Shown piece after piece: positions 8,646-16,162 of a DNA stretch of 64,000 bases (positions are counted from its first letter, which is position 1; the number at the start of each line of letters is the position of its first letter). A program made the translations under genes and the position numbers. Source of the stretch: Xenorhabdus sp014467285 (GTDB taxonomy: Bacteria > Pseudomonadota > Gammaproteobacteria > Enterobacterales > Enterobacteriaceae). The stretch is from the NCBI RefSeq assembly GCF_014467285.1, contig NZ_NKHR01000005.1, positions 169,781 through 233,780 of the forward strand. The letters run 5' to 3'. The notes under the pieces were generated by a model, which was given only the letters and a program-made list of their open reading frames with translations, searched no databases and had not been told where the DNA came from.

Positions 8646-8901
8646 AAGTGCTGTCGCCTTTATTAAAGCAAAAGAAGGAACTATTGAGAAAGTAATATTA
8701 CCTTCATCACTTCCTGAATATATTACCAATATGCAGGTAACTGCTAAACCATTGGATATTTCACATCCTCTGATATCCTGGAAAACAAGAGAAGGCTCCA
8801 TTGAATTTTTCTGGAAAAATCGTAAGCCAGAGAAAAATTTTAGAGAGCATATTAATATTACCAAACAATATTCAGAATCATTATTTACGTTTAAACAATG
8901 A
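8641..8901 (+). pseudogene. 3' remnant of a possible ATP-grasp ligase gene
   Basis: The plus strand is open without a start codon from 8641 to the TGA at 8901 (86 codons): AVAFIKAKEGTIEKVILPSS, then MQVTAKPLDISHPLISWKTR and a charged end. The pattern resembles the C-terminus of ATP-grasp peptide ligases, which are often followed by an MFS exporter as here; this is a weak assignment. It begins exactly where the hcp similarity stops, so both divergent genes appear to have lost their 5' ends at one junction. Confidence 0.45.
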
Positions 8902-8944
8902 GTCATGAGCCGTAAATACGGCTCTATATTATCAGGTGGATATA

Positions 8945-10177
8945 ATGAATAATAATGAGTTTCGCCTAAAACATTTTATCTGCTCTCGCTTTCTTGGAAC
9001 ATTATGTGACCAATTTTTACTTTTTGCAGTACCACTAGCGATACCACAGGCTACGGGCTCATTAATGTTCGCTTCTTTAGCCTTTGTCATTGAATGGTTA
9101 CCACGTCTGATTTTTTTCCCCTTATCTGGATTTATTGCCGATCGGGTCAATCCCAAATCAATATTTTTTAATGTTGAAATTGGACGCACTTTACTAATGC
9201 TGATTGCATTTTTGGTGCTATTTTTTTATCCCCAAATGACATTCCCTGTGTTAGCGATAATGATGGCACTACTCTCTATTGCTTATGTTCTCAATTTTGT
9301 ATCGACAGAATCTCTCTTGCCACGAAATCTTCCTGCTGAAGAATTACCTAAAGCACTTTCCATGGTTCAAGGAGTTGATCAAATTACTCAGATCCTGGGG
9401 CCAACGCTAGCAGCCATAATATCTCTGTATGGTGGTATTCATGCCATATTGATTGTTGCAGGAGGCCTTTTTGCTATTTCAGCAATCAATTATCTTTTTC
9501 TTAAATCACGTAATGTCAATGTTAAAGATAAGCTAAGTTTCACGTCCTTGATTGACTCTAATAAGCTAGGAGCAAAAGTACTTTGGAAGAATAAGGTTCT
9601 TCTGCATCTGTGTGGATTAACATGGGTTGTTAATCTAGTATATGGTGCAGCGCTGGTAGTGAGTGCAGCGGTAATTCTCGAAGAATTTCATATGGCTGAA
9701 CGCTATTTTGGTATTTTGCAATCTTCGGCAGCTATAGCAACAATTGTAGCTTTCTTTTTTGTTCCCCGATTTGTCAAGCGCTTTGGATTATCAGCATTAG
9801 GAACTATTTCTTTTTGTGCAATGATCTTGGCTGGAATATTGATGACAGTTTCCGTCTATTATGTCATGTATCTTTTTGGCTACGTAATATTGATGGCTTT
9901 TGATGGTGTATTTAGCGTCTATTTACGATCCGTCAGAAGTCAAATAATTCCTCAAGAACACCTTGGAAAAACAACCGGCTTAATTGGACTAATGAATATG
10001 TCTTCTGTCCCTGCAAGTGGTGTTGCAGTCACATTTTTAGCCAGTTATTTTAGTCCACTGGAAATTATAGGGATTATTCTCTCGTTCGCTTTTATTATAG
10101 GGATAGTTCTGATTATTCTGGGCCGTCGTGTTTTTGGATATAAAAGTTGGCTACCGCCAGTGATCACTACTGAGTGA
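8945..10177 (+). CDS. MFS transporter, enterobactin/macrolide exporter type
   Basis: The 410-residue protein has about 12 membrane segments and resembles the MFS_3 group (EntS- and macrolide-efflux-like): IEWLPRLIFFPLSGFIADRV spans the loop between segments 2 and 3, and FVSTESLLPRNLPAEELPKA is typical of that group. Start is set at ATG 8945, 5 bases after AGGTGG; the in-frame GTG at 8936 has no ribosome site. It follows the ligase-like remnant by 43 bases, so it may once have exported that enzyme's product. The substrate is unknown. Low GC suggests transfer. Confidence 0.82.
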   Translation: MNNNEFRLKHFICSRFLGTLCDQFLLFAVPLAIPQATGSLMFASLAFVIEWLPRLIFFPLSGFIADRVNPKSIFFNVEIGRTLLMLIAFLVLFFYPQMTFPVLAIMMALLSIAYVLNFVSTESLLPRNLPAEELPKALSMVQGVDQITQILGPTLAAIISLYGGIHAILIVAGGLFAISAINYLFLKSRNVNVKDKLSFTSLIDSNKLGAKVLWKNKVLLHLCGLTWVVNLVYGAALVVSAAVILEEFHMAERYFGILQSSAAIATIVAFFFVPRFVKRFGLSALGTISFCAMILAGILMTVSVYYVMYLFGYVILMAFDGVFSVYLRSVRSQIIPQEHLGKTTGLIGLMNMSSVPASGVAVTFLASYFSPLEIIGIILSFAFIIGIVLIILGRRVFGYKSWLPPVITTE

Positions 10178-11220
10178 GTAAAAAGATCCCGTTTTTGTAG
10201 GGGGTAATGACATACTTCTTTTTATTCAAAGCACCAAATGCAATTCCACAACAACGCCCCCCCTCTCATTACTTGACTACATTCACCATGATCTTCTCAA
10301 GAACAAACATCTTTTCCTTTCCCCTTTCCACCCAAAATAGCACCTTATCAGGTGAGATTTCCGCTTAATTTAGCATCAATCATAAACACGTTTTCCATCT
10401 GTTGTTTCCCGCTAAAAAACCTCAATATCGTGGTTCCTCATGGCTCGATTACCAAAGAAAAAAATAATACAAATTGGTAAAAAAACGCCGTTGGACACAA
10501 ATTATCATCCAGTTGTTTTTATTAAAAAAGTTTCAACATTAAGCCAGAAAAATCTTTTTTCTCTAAGTAATCACAAGTGCGAGTGAGATCCAACTTTTAA
10601 TAATTTTTAAGTTTATTTAGTGGAAAAAGTAATATTAAGTGATATTTTTTAATGAAAATATACTAATTTGACAATGGTTATACACCAAAATGTTCAAATC
10701 TGTTTATGTAAACCAAATCAATAAAATTTTATTAAAAAACAAAACATTTTATACCAAACTGTCTAGTTTGGATTTATAATCCGTAATATTGTTATTAAGT
10801 GGAATTAAATTTTGGATGTGTAATTATTTTGAAACATTAATGCTGATCAATCTTGCAAAAATTGATTAACATCAATTGAGAATTTTTAACCAATGATACT
10901 ATCTTGGCGCAATAAAATGTATGAATAACAAAAAAAATTCATATATTATAATTGCTTAAGACAAATGTTTTGTAGTATGTAATGAAATTTGACTTAGGTT
11001 ATATTATGTAGGATTATGTTTACAGTTTGGTATATTTTGTCCAGTTTATAGCCTCAAGAAAGTCACCAATAAGAACTATATATGCTTATTAATATAATAT
11101 TAGTAATGAATTTATTATTAACTGCATATTTACCTTATTTATTGACTATAAAATGATTTAAAATCAATAAGTTATATTTTTATCTTTTATAAAAACCCAC
11201 AAAGTGAAAATTAGGAGAAT
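10178..11220. other. 1-kb AT-rich stretch without genes
   Basis: I see no coding sequence. Composition is extremely AT-rich, typical of H-NS-silenced DNA. It contains a pair of 13-bp inverted repeats (10750-10762 and 11022-11034) and further copies of a CCAAACT/AGTTTGG motif, listed separately. It lies upstream of two short frames and an MrpJ-like regulator. Confidence 0.6.
10750..11034. repeat. Inverted 13-bp repeats flanking 259 bp
   Basis: TATACCAAACTGT (10750-10762) and its exact reverse complement ACAGTTTGGTATA (11022-11034) flank 259 bases of AT-rich DNA. Outside the arms ACA is also shared in symmetric position. Next to the left arm, CCAAACT (10754-10760) and AGTTTGG (10765-10771) form a small palindrome, so the motif may instead be an operator. 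Arm length, spacing and position are compatible with a phase-variable promoter segment of the fimbrial type, but no recombinase gene is in the window. Confidence 0.45.
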
Positions 11221-11301
11221 ATGAGTTATCTCTCACGTAAGGAAAACAAAAATGTGTTGTTTAGCCTACGTCAATCAAGCAGACGAGAGATGCAGAGATA
11301 A
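11221..11301 (+). CDS. Short basic peptide ORF, 26 codons
   Basis: ATG 11221 is preceded by AGGAG (11213-11217) at 3 bases. It opens MSYLSRKENKNVLFSLRQSS and ends at TAA 11301. The ribosome site is better than expected by chance, so it may be a leader peptide or the start of a gene whose body was lost. No family is recognised. Confidence 0.3.
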   Translation: MSYLSRKENKNVLFSLRQSSRREMQR

Positions 11302-11392
11302 CGACAGAACAAAGAAACATAATTCGTATCATGGAAGAACACACCTTGCCTCGGTGAGGGGCTGTTTTTTACAAAACGTTAACAAAAAGGTC

Positions 11393-11536
11393 ATGTCATT
11401 AAAAAACAATACAAATGTCAGAAAACAAAACGGCGAATCAGGTGGTAACAATAGGCATACCGTGAACGGTAGTGAATCCGTCAAGGTAGGCTCTATTTTA
11501 CGGATAATTATTCTTGATAACGCCATAACTTACTGA
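11393..11536 (+). CDS. Short hypothetical ORF upstream of the regulator
   Basis: A 47-codon frame starts MSLKNNTNVRKQNGESGG after a weak AAGG and stops 17 bases before the regulator at 11554. The N-terminal half is asparagine-rich and polar, the end hydrophobic. It could be a small co-transcribed peptide or chance. I cannot assign a function. Confidence 0.3.
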   Translation: MSLKNNTNVRKQNGESGGNNRHTVNGSESVKVGSILRIIILDNAITY

Positions 11537-11553
11537 CTTAAAAAGGATAAAAT

Positions 11554-11859
11554 ATGGAAGATGCGAACTTATTAGTCGGAAGACGTATTCAAACCAAAAG
11601 GAAAGAATTGGGCATTACGGCAACAGCTCTGGCAAAGCAACTCAGTATCAGTCAACAACAACTGTCACGTTACGAAAGAGGGACAAATCGAATTAATATA
11701 GACCATCTTGTTCCTATTTGTACTATATTAGGTACCCCAATTGAGTGGTTTTTTGAAGATTGCTTTCCAAAACACAACAAAGAGGATAACCCCATTAATA
11801 AACTCGCGGATCAATATATTCCCATTGCTGAAACAATTATAGGGAAGAATGGTTGTTAA
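11554..11859 (+). CDS. MrpJ-like XRE-family transcriptional regulator
   Basis: A 101-residue protein with a helix-turn-helix of the Cro/CI (XRE) type at about residues 8-63: GRRIQTKRKELGITATALAK, then LSISQQQLSRYERGTNRINI. The spacing and the SQQQLSRYERG motif resemble MrpJ of Proteus mirabilis and its paralogues, which sit at the end of fimbrial operons and repress flagellar genes. There are no fimbrial genes here, so this is an orphan copy. AAGGA lies 6-10 bases before the ATG. A role in switching between attachment and motility is inferred from the family only. Confidence 0.72.
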   Translation: MEDANLLVGRRIQTKRKELGITATALAKQLSISQQQLSRYERGTNRINIDHLVPICTILGTPIEWFFEDCFPKHNKEDNPINKLADQYIPIAETIIGKNGC

Positions 11860-11877
11860 ATGGGACAAGATAAACGT

Positions 11878-11930
11878 GTCAGAAGCCTGTTATGAGACTG
11901 ATTTAATTGTTCGTATTTAAGGCTTCTGAC
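11878..11930. terminator. Long-loop inverted repeat after the regulator gene
   Basis: GTCAGAAGCCT (11878-11888) and AGGCTTCTGAC (11920-11930) pair perfectly over 11 bases around a 31-base loop. It lies 18 bases after the stop codon at 11859 and before the convergent marR gene. A terminator role is possible, but the T-run is weak. Confidence 0.4.
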
Positions 11931-11964
11931 TCTTGTTAGCCAGTATTTCTGCATTGTGTCACTG

Positions 11965-12432
11965 TCAAGAGTGCTCAACAATCCCAATGACATCCATAAC
12001 AAATCGTTTGATAATTCTCAGTTCTTCCGCAGAATAGCTTTCCAATTTTTGTAACCATCTTGCTTCCGCTTGTTGATGCAATTTCTCATGAATATCAAAT
12101 AGCCGCTTCCCTTCGCTAGTAAGTCTGAAATAGGTCTCTTTCTGGTTATCCACCATTTTCAGTTTCTCAACCATAGAACGTTGAAGAAGTTTTGCACACA
12201 CTTTTGAGATAGCCCCCTTAGTCATTTTCACCGTTTGACTGATAGTGGTGATATTCAATAGCCCTGATTCCCCGATACATTGAATAACATGTAATTCAGA
12301 CAATGAATAACCACTGATTCCATACTCACGGAGTGTCTTTTCATCATGTCTTTGCTTAATATTGTCTCTCAGGTGTATCAAGTGGTTAACGGCGGCAAGG
12401 ATCTCGCGTTGGTGGGCTGTGCTGTTGGTCAT
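11965..12432 (-). CDS. MarR-family transcriptional regulator
   Basis: The 155-residue product has the MarR winged-helix layout: helical dimerisation ends and a central reader with LSELHVIQCIGESGLLNITT, KMTKGAISKVCAKLLQRSMV (recognition helix) and NQKETYFRLTSEGKRLFDIH (wing). MarR proteins usually repress an adjacent efflux gene until a small ligand binds. The MFS gene at 12559 is divergent, and the space between holds two GGAAA-type palindromes. Autoregulation and control of the transporter are therefore likely. Confidence 0.88.
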   Translation of the reverse strand: MTNSTAHQREILAAVNHLIHLRDNIKQRHDEKTLREYGISGYSLSELHVIQCIGESGLLNITTISQTVKMTKGAISKVCAKLLQRSMVEKLKMVDNQKETYFRLTSEGKRLFDIHEKLHQQAEARWLQKLESYSAEELRIIKRFVMDVIGIVEHS

Positions 12433-12448
12433 TTACGATTATTTCTCA

Positions 12449-12461
12449 GGAAACTATTTCC
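12449..12461. promoter_or_regulatory. Candidate MarR operator near the marR start
   Basis: GGAAA-CTA-TTTCC is a short palindrome 17 bases before the marR-type start codon. It shares the GGAAA half-site with the larger palindrome at 12520-12553, as expected for one regulator binding both divergent promoters. Confidence 0.5.
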
Positions 12462-12519
12462 AACATCATAGCAAAAAAAGAAAAAAAAAAGATCTTTACA
12501 AAATCTGCCAATTTATTAA

Positions 12520-12553
12520 TCTCCATATTGTTTCCTTGGAAACAATATGGAGA
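12520..12553. promoter_or_regulatory. 34-bp perfect palindrome over the transporter ribosome site
   Basis: Two 16-base arms (12520-12535 and 12538-12553) are perfect reverse complements around TT, with core GTTTCCTTGGAAAC. It ends 5 bases before the transporter ATG at 12559 and includes its GGAG ribosome site. It is a likely MarR operator; if transcription starts upstream, the RNA hairpin would also mask the ribosome site. Confidence 0.75.
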
Positions 12554-12558
12554 AAAAG

Positions 12559-13746
12559 ATGAATAAACGCATTTCAGCCCGTAATGTAAAAATGGTCTTC
12601 TATCTGGTGTGCTTCAGCGCCCTTTTAGGCTCTCTGGCCCAGAATATTTATGCTCCCGTTATTCCTACCGTCAAAGAGTTGTTCAACACCTCCTTGCCAT
12701 TAGTCAATCTCACTGTGTCAGCATTCACATTCGTTTTAGCTTTTATGCAAATCGTATATGGCCCACTCGCTGATCGAAAAGGCCGCAAAGCGATTCTGCT
12801 GCCTGCCCTTGCTATCTCCATTATCGGCTCGGTCGGCTGTGCCATGACTTCCGATATTTATTGGCTGATTTTCTTTCGGGTAGTGCAAGCAATTGGAATT
12901 GCCGCCATTCCAGTTATTGCTGCGACAATTATTGGCGATCTTTATGAAGGACAAGATCGTGCAAAAGCCATCAGTACCTATCAAATGTTATTAACACTTG
13001 CTCCTGCGACGGGGCCATTGATAGGTGGCTATTTAGCTGAATTAGATGGATATGTTGCTATTTTCCAGTTTATTGCCATTATTGGCGGATTGATGCTTAT
13101 CGGAAATTTGTTTTGGTTACCGGAAACTAAACCTGAACAACAAGAAGGCAATCAAAAAACAGCCTTTCACTTCCGTAAAATTCTATCCGACCGCACCACG
13201 CAATCTGTTTTCTTCGTTAGCTTTATGCTGTTCTATTGTTATTTCTGCTTTCTGACTTTTTTACCCATCATCTTAAATAATGAATATGATTTCAGCCCTG
13301 CTGATATTGGTTGGATGTATCTCCCCATGTCTTTGGCAATGGTTGCTGGTAGTTATAGCTATCGCTTAATTAATCATCGATTTTCTAAAGAAAATGGGCT
13401 TATTATCAGCAGCTTGCTAAATTTGCTCTTAATCCTGCTTTTTGCCATAACATACCAATTTGGTATTCCCACTTTAATCATTGTCACGACTTTTTACGGT
13501 TTTACTTTGGGACTATCAACACCTACACATGCTACCTTACTGTTGGCAAAATTTGTGGAAGAGCGAGCAACTGTGATTGGGCTTTATAATTTCATCAGGT
13601 ATACAGGCATGGCTGTTGGCCCAATGGTTGGTAGTTTCTTGTTATTTAATAATCGCTATGAATGGATATTTTTAGTGGGAGCCTTGTTATTTGCCTTGTC
13701 TATTGGTGTTACTGCCATTATGACTCACTGGCGCGATAAACCATAA
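12559..13746 (+). CDS. MFS multidrug transporter, Bcr/CflA-like (DHA1)
   Basis: A 395-residue, 12-segment transporter. The motif between segments 2 and 3 reads GPLADRKGRKAILLPALAIS (about residues 68-87), and the motif-C region LAPATGPLIGGYLAELDGY (about 151-169) marks a proton-drug antiporter. I start at ATG 12559 since GGAG at 12549-12552 is correctly spaced; the ATG at 12547 lies inside the palindrome without a ribosome site. It is divergent from the MarR gene, hence probably inducible by its substrate. It precedes the carbapenem-like remnant, but a link in function is unproven. Confidence 0.85.
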   Translation: MNKRISARNVKMVFYLVCFSALLGSLAQNIYAPVIPTVKELFNTSLPLVNLTVSAFTFVLAFMQIVYGPLADRKGRKAILLPALAISIIGSVGCAMTSDIYWLIFFRVVQAIGIAAIPVIAATIIGDLYEGQDRAKAISTYQMLLTLAPATGPLIGGYLAELDGYVAIFQFIAIIGGLMLIGNLFWLPETKPEQQEGNQKTAFHFRKILSDRTTQSVFFVSFMLFYCYFCFLTFLPIILNNEYDFSPADIGWMYLPMSLAMVAGSYSYRLINHRFSKENGLIISSLLNLLLILLFAITYQFGIPTLIIVTTFYGFTLGLSTPTHATLLLAKFVEERATVIGLYNFIRYTGMAVGPMVGSFLLFNNRYEWIFLVGALLFALSIGVTAIMTHWRDKP

Positions 13747-13798
13747 AGCTTGCTATGAGAAAATATTTTCTTATGCGTATAAGAAATCTGTTCGTATA

Positions 13799-14161
13799 AT
13801 GATTGATGCAGAACAATCTTGGGTACAATTTGCAGCGGATAACAAAATTAAGGGAGGAGTAAAACTGGTGAGAGGTACATATTTAGAAGAAGAGATTATA
13901 AATCGTGAAAGAGCAATTGGCTCTGTCTTTTCAAAAAAAGAAGAAAAAGATTATAACTATAATTTTGCAGTAAAATACATTGATGAGAATACATTTGACA
14001 TCGAGTCAAATGCTTCTGGGCATTGTGGAAAATGTAAAATAAAACTTATTTCTGGTGAAGTTCATCTTGATCATTCTGGAGGAATATCTCGAGAAGATAT
14101 TTCATCAGGGTATATTCTGGCATGCTGCTCATTTCCTAAAGGGAATATTGAAATTTCATGA
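13799..14161 (+). pseudogene. Fused remnant of CarD-like proline dehydrogenase and CarE-like ferredoxin
   Basis: Residues 1-41 contain two proline-dehydrogenase landmarks, MIDAEQSWVQ and GGVKLVRGTYLEEE, normally separated by a much longer segment and here only 10 residues apart. Residues about 42-120 are a plant-type 2Fe-2S ferredoxin: GHCGKCKIKLISGEV, GGISREDISSGYILACC. The first cluster cysteine is missing: SNASGHCGKC stands where C-x4-C-x2-C is expected. There is no ribosome site before the ATG. Proline dehydrogenase (CarD) and ferredoxin (CarE) are neighbours in carbapenem clusters, and CarG/CpmK-like genes follow, so this looks like a deletion-fused carD-carE relic. Confidence 0.6.
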
Positions 14162-14168
14162 GGATAAT

Positions 14169-15017
14169 ATGCGATATATAATTTCATTTTTATATTTTAT
14201 TATGTCGTTTCAAGCGTATTCAAATAATAATATTAGTGAAAGTTTTGTCGAAGGTGGACGTTTTTATGTTGGTACTGTTTTTGGCAATCAAGACTACATA
14301 TCACATTCAAATGTAGAATTAAATTCTTTTTACATTCTGAAAAATGAAGTCACTTATTCTCTGTATCAAGAAGTATATGAATGGGCAATTTTAAATGGTT
14401 ACGAATTTCATGATGGCTGCAATGGCGCAACTTATGAAGACTGCCTTCCTCCTGAATGGGATGAAGGTCAACATCCTGTGACAAATATTGAGTGGTTGGA
14501 TGCTGTTATTTTCGCCAATGCGTTGAGTGAAAAGTCAAACTTAGCACCAGTATATTTACAAAAAAACAATGCCCCCATCCGAAAAAGTGCTAAGGATATA
14601 GAGATACTCATAAATAAACAGGCTAATGGATATCGCTTACCTACCCTAAATGAATGGCATGTCGCCGCACGGGGTGGAAAACCAGCATTAAAGTCTGGTA
14701 CATATGGATACCGTCATTCTGGTAGTGATAACGCCAAAAAAGTTGCGTGGTATCCTGAATTGAATGCTAATAATTTTGGCACGAATATTGTTGGTAAACT
14801 ATTACCCAATGCTTTAGGGTTATATGATATGAGTGGTAATGTTTCTGAGTGGGTTTATGATAGTTATAATTTAGGAAAAGTGAAAATGTATTATTTCTGT
14901 GGAGGAAGTTATCTTTCTCACTCAACTACTTTGGTAAGTTGTGATAACCATAGCGCAGGATTTTTTATGCCTGATATCGGATTTAGGTTAGCCAGGAGCC
15001 ATTTAATTGAAAGTTAA
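14169..15017 (+). CDS. Exported SUMF1-domain (formylglycine-generating-enzyme-like) protein
   Basis: The product starting at ATG 14169 (282 residues, AGGAT upstream) has a signal peptide of about 18 residues and then a SUMF1 fold: GGRFYVGTVFGNQDYISHSN, NEVTYSLYQEVYEWA, YRLPTLNEWHVAARGG, LYDMSGNVSEWVYDSY and IGFRLARS. The redox cysteines of true formylglycine-generating enzymes are not conserved: the GGSYLSHSTT region has serine and threonine there. Formylglycine formation on sulfatases is therefore unlikely. Its stop overlaps the next gene by 11 bases, so it belongs with the two carbapenem-resistance-like genes. Actual role unknown. Confidence 0.75.
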   Translation: MRYIISFLYFIMSFQAYSNNNISESFVEGGRFYVGTVFGNQDYISHSNVELNSFYILKNEVTYSLYQEVYEWAILNGYEFHDGCNGATYEDCLPPEWDEGQHPVTNIEWLDAVIFANALSEKSNLAPVYLQKNNAPIRKSAKDIEILINKQANGYRLPTLNEWHVAARGGKPALKSGTYGYRHSGSDNAKKVAWYPELNANNFGTNIVGKLLPNALGLYDMSGNVSEWVYDSYNLGKVKMYYFCGGSYLSHSTTLVSCDNHSAGFFMPDIGFRLARSHLIES

Positions 15018-15552
15018 AAAATTTTTTATACTATTAATCTTTTTATCATTCAACATTTTTGCTCATGGCAGCTCTAAGGTTGTGCTTAAGGATGGTGTAA
15101 ATTTTATAGATTTGAATGGTGATGGCATAAAAGATATCATTTTTCATGCTGAATTTGATAATAATACTTCTCACCCGAATAATACTTTAACTATTTTCAT
15201 AAAAAATAAAAATGGGAATTATAATATTGTTCCTATTCCACATGATGTAGGTTTTACTTGGTTTGATTTCCGTTTATCGGCATCGCCCATAAAAATAACG
15301 GATTACGAATTACGTAAAGAAAAAGGATATTATTATATGGTTATTGCCCATAAAATATACGATAAATTAACAAATGATAACGTTTTTGATGAGTTACCTG
15401 TTAAATTTAGCAGATATGATATAAAAACCAATCATGAAGTACCCGGTGTTTCTATTTTTTACTGGGATTACACCAGTTTTTATATTACTAAAAACAAATA
15501 TAAAAGTGTCGATGATGCCTTTATAGAATTTAATTTGGAGGGAGGCTTATGA
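15007..15552 (+). CDS. CarG/CpmJ-like carbapenem self-resistance family protein
   Basis: A 181-residue exported protein with a signal peptide (about residues 1-20, ending IFAHGSS). The mature part opens with VLKDGVNFIDLNGDGIKDII, a calcium-loop-like DxNxDG motif, followed by DNNTSHPNNTLTIFIKNKN. This resembles the CarG family, periplasmic proteins protecting carbapenem producers from their own product. The start is TTG 15007, supported by AGGAG at 14994-14998 and overlap with the previous gene. The family call is from memory of sequence style. If right, it works in the periplasm together with the next gene. Confidence 0.6.
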   Translation: MKVKKFFILLIFLSFNIFAHGSSKVVLKDGVNFIDLNGDGIKDIIFHAEFDNNTSHPNNTLTIFIKNKNGNYNIVPIPHDVGFTWFDFRLSASPIKITDYELRKEKGYYYMVIAHKIYDKLTNDNVFDELPVKFSRYDIKTNHEVPGVSIFYWDYTSFYITKNKYKSVDDAFIEFNLEGGL

Positions 15553-16097
15553 GGTTTATTATTTTTATTTTATTATCGCTTTCATCTGTTCTTTGTTATG
15601 CTATTAATCACTATGGATATATGGACAAAATACAAAAAAAACTTGATAAGCAAACACCTTTATGTCTTGGTGAAACCCAGTGGCCTGTTTCAGTTAAAGA
15701 TGGCAGTTCTGTCTGGATTAATGCAAAGATGGAATCTCTTGTTGATGCAGGATTAGTGAAATCCAGTATTGAAGGCCATAATAAAGTATGGTTTTTAACC
15801 CCGTTAGGTTCAGCAGAATTTAAAAGGAGTGGTGATTTCTGTTATGGTAGAATCATAGTAAAAAATATTGAAAGCATTACTCATATAGACGCCAAAAAAG
15901 GCTTTATTATTTTTAATTATTATATAGAGTCTTTGCCTGAATGGGCTAAAAACAAATCAGTCAGATTTGCATATTCTTATTTGGATAATATTGTTACGGG
16001 AATTAATGTAGCAAAATATCGAGTTGAATTTGAAAAAGTTAGTTCAGGTGTTATAGAAATAACTGATGAACCAACTCAACTTGATTTACTTTATTAA
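15549..16097 (+). CDS. CpmK-like exported protein of the carbapenem-resistance set
   Basis: A 182-residue protein with signal peptide (about 1-18, ending LCYA), two cysteines in the mature part (TPLCLGETQWPV and SGDFCYGRI) that may form a disulfide, and the segment SLPEWAKNKSVRFAY. The start overlaps the previous stop by 4 bases (ATGA) behind a strong GGAGG. It resembles proteins annotated CpmK/CarF-type in Xenorhabdus and Photorhabdus, linked to intrinsic carbapenem resistance. The assignment is moderate; the operon position supports it. Confidence 0.55.
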   Translation: MRFIIFILLSLSSVLCYAINHYGYMDKIQKKLDKQTPLCLGETQWPVSVKDGSSVWINAKMESLVDAGLVKSSIEGHNKVWFLTPLGSAEFKRSGDFCYGRIIVKNIESITHIDAKKGFIIFNYYIESLPEWAKNKSVRFAYSYLDNIVTGINVAKYRVEFEKVSSGVIEITDEPTQLDLLY

Positions 16098-16162
16098 AGA
16101 AATAATCCAGCAATCTCTCCTTTATGAAGGACAACATTCAATACACCATTTTAAACTGATTT

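Noticed and set aside
8646..8906. Upstream 87 codons of the hcp frame as a genuine N-terminal domain
   Set aside because: No Hcp-like content, and the opposite strand over the same bases reads more like a real protein tail; better explained as a deletion junction.
14169..15017. True formylglycine-generating enzyme (sulfatase activator)
   Set aside because: The fold motifs match, but the two catalytic cysteines are absent and no sulfatase gene is adjacent.
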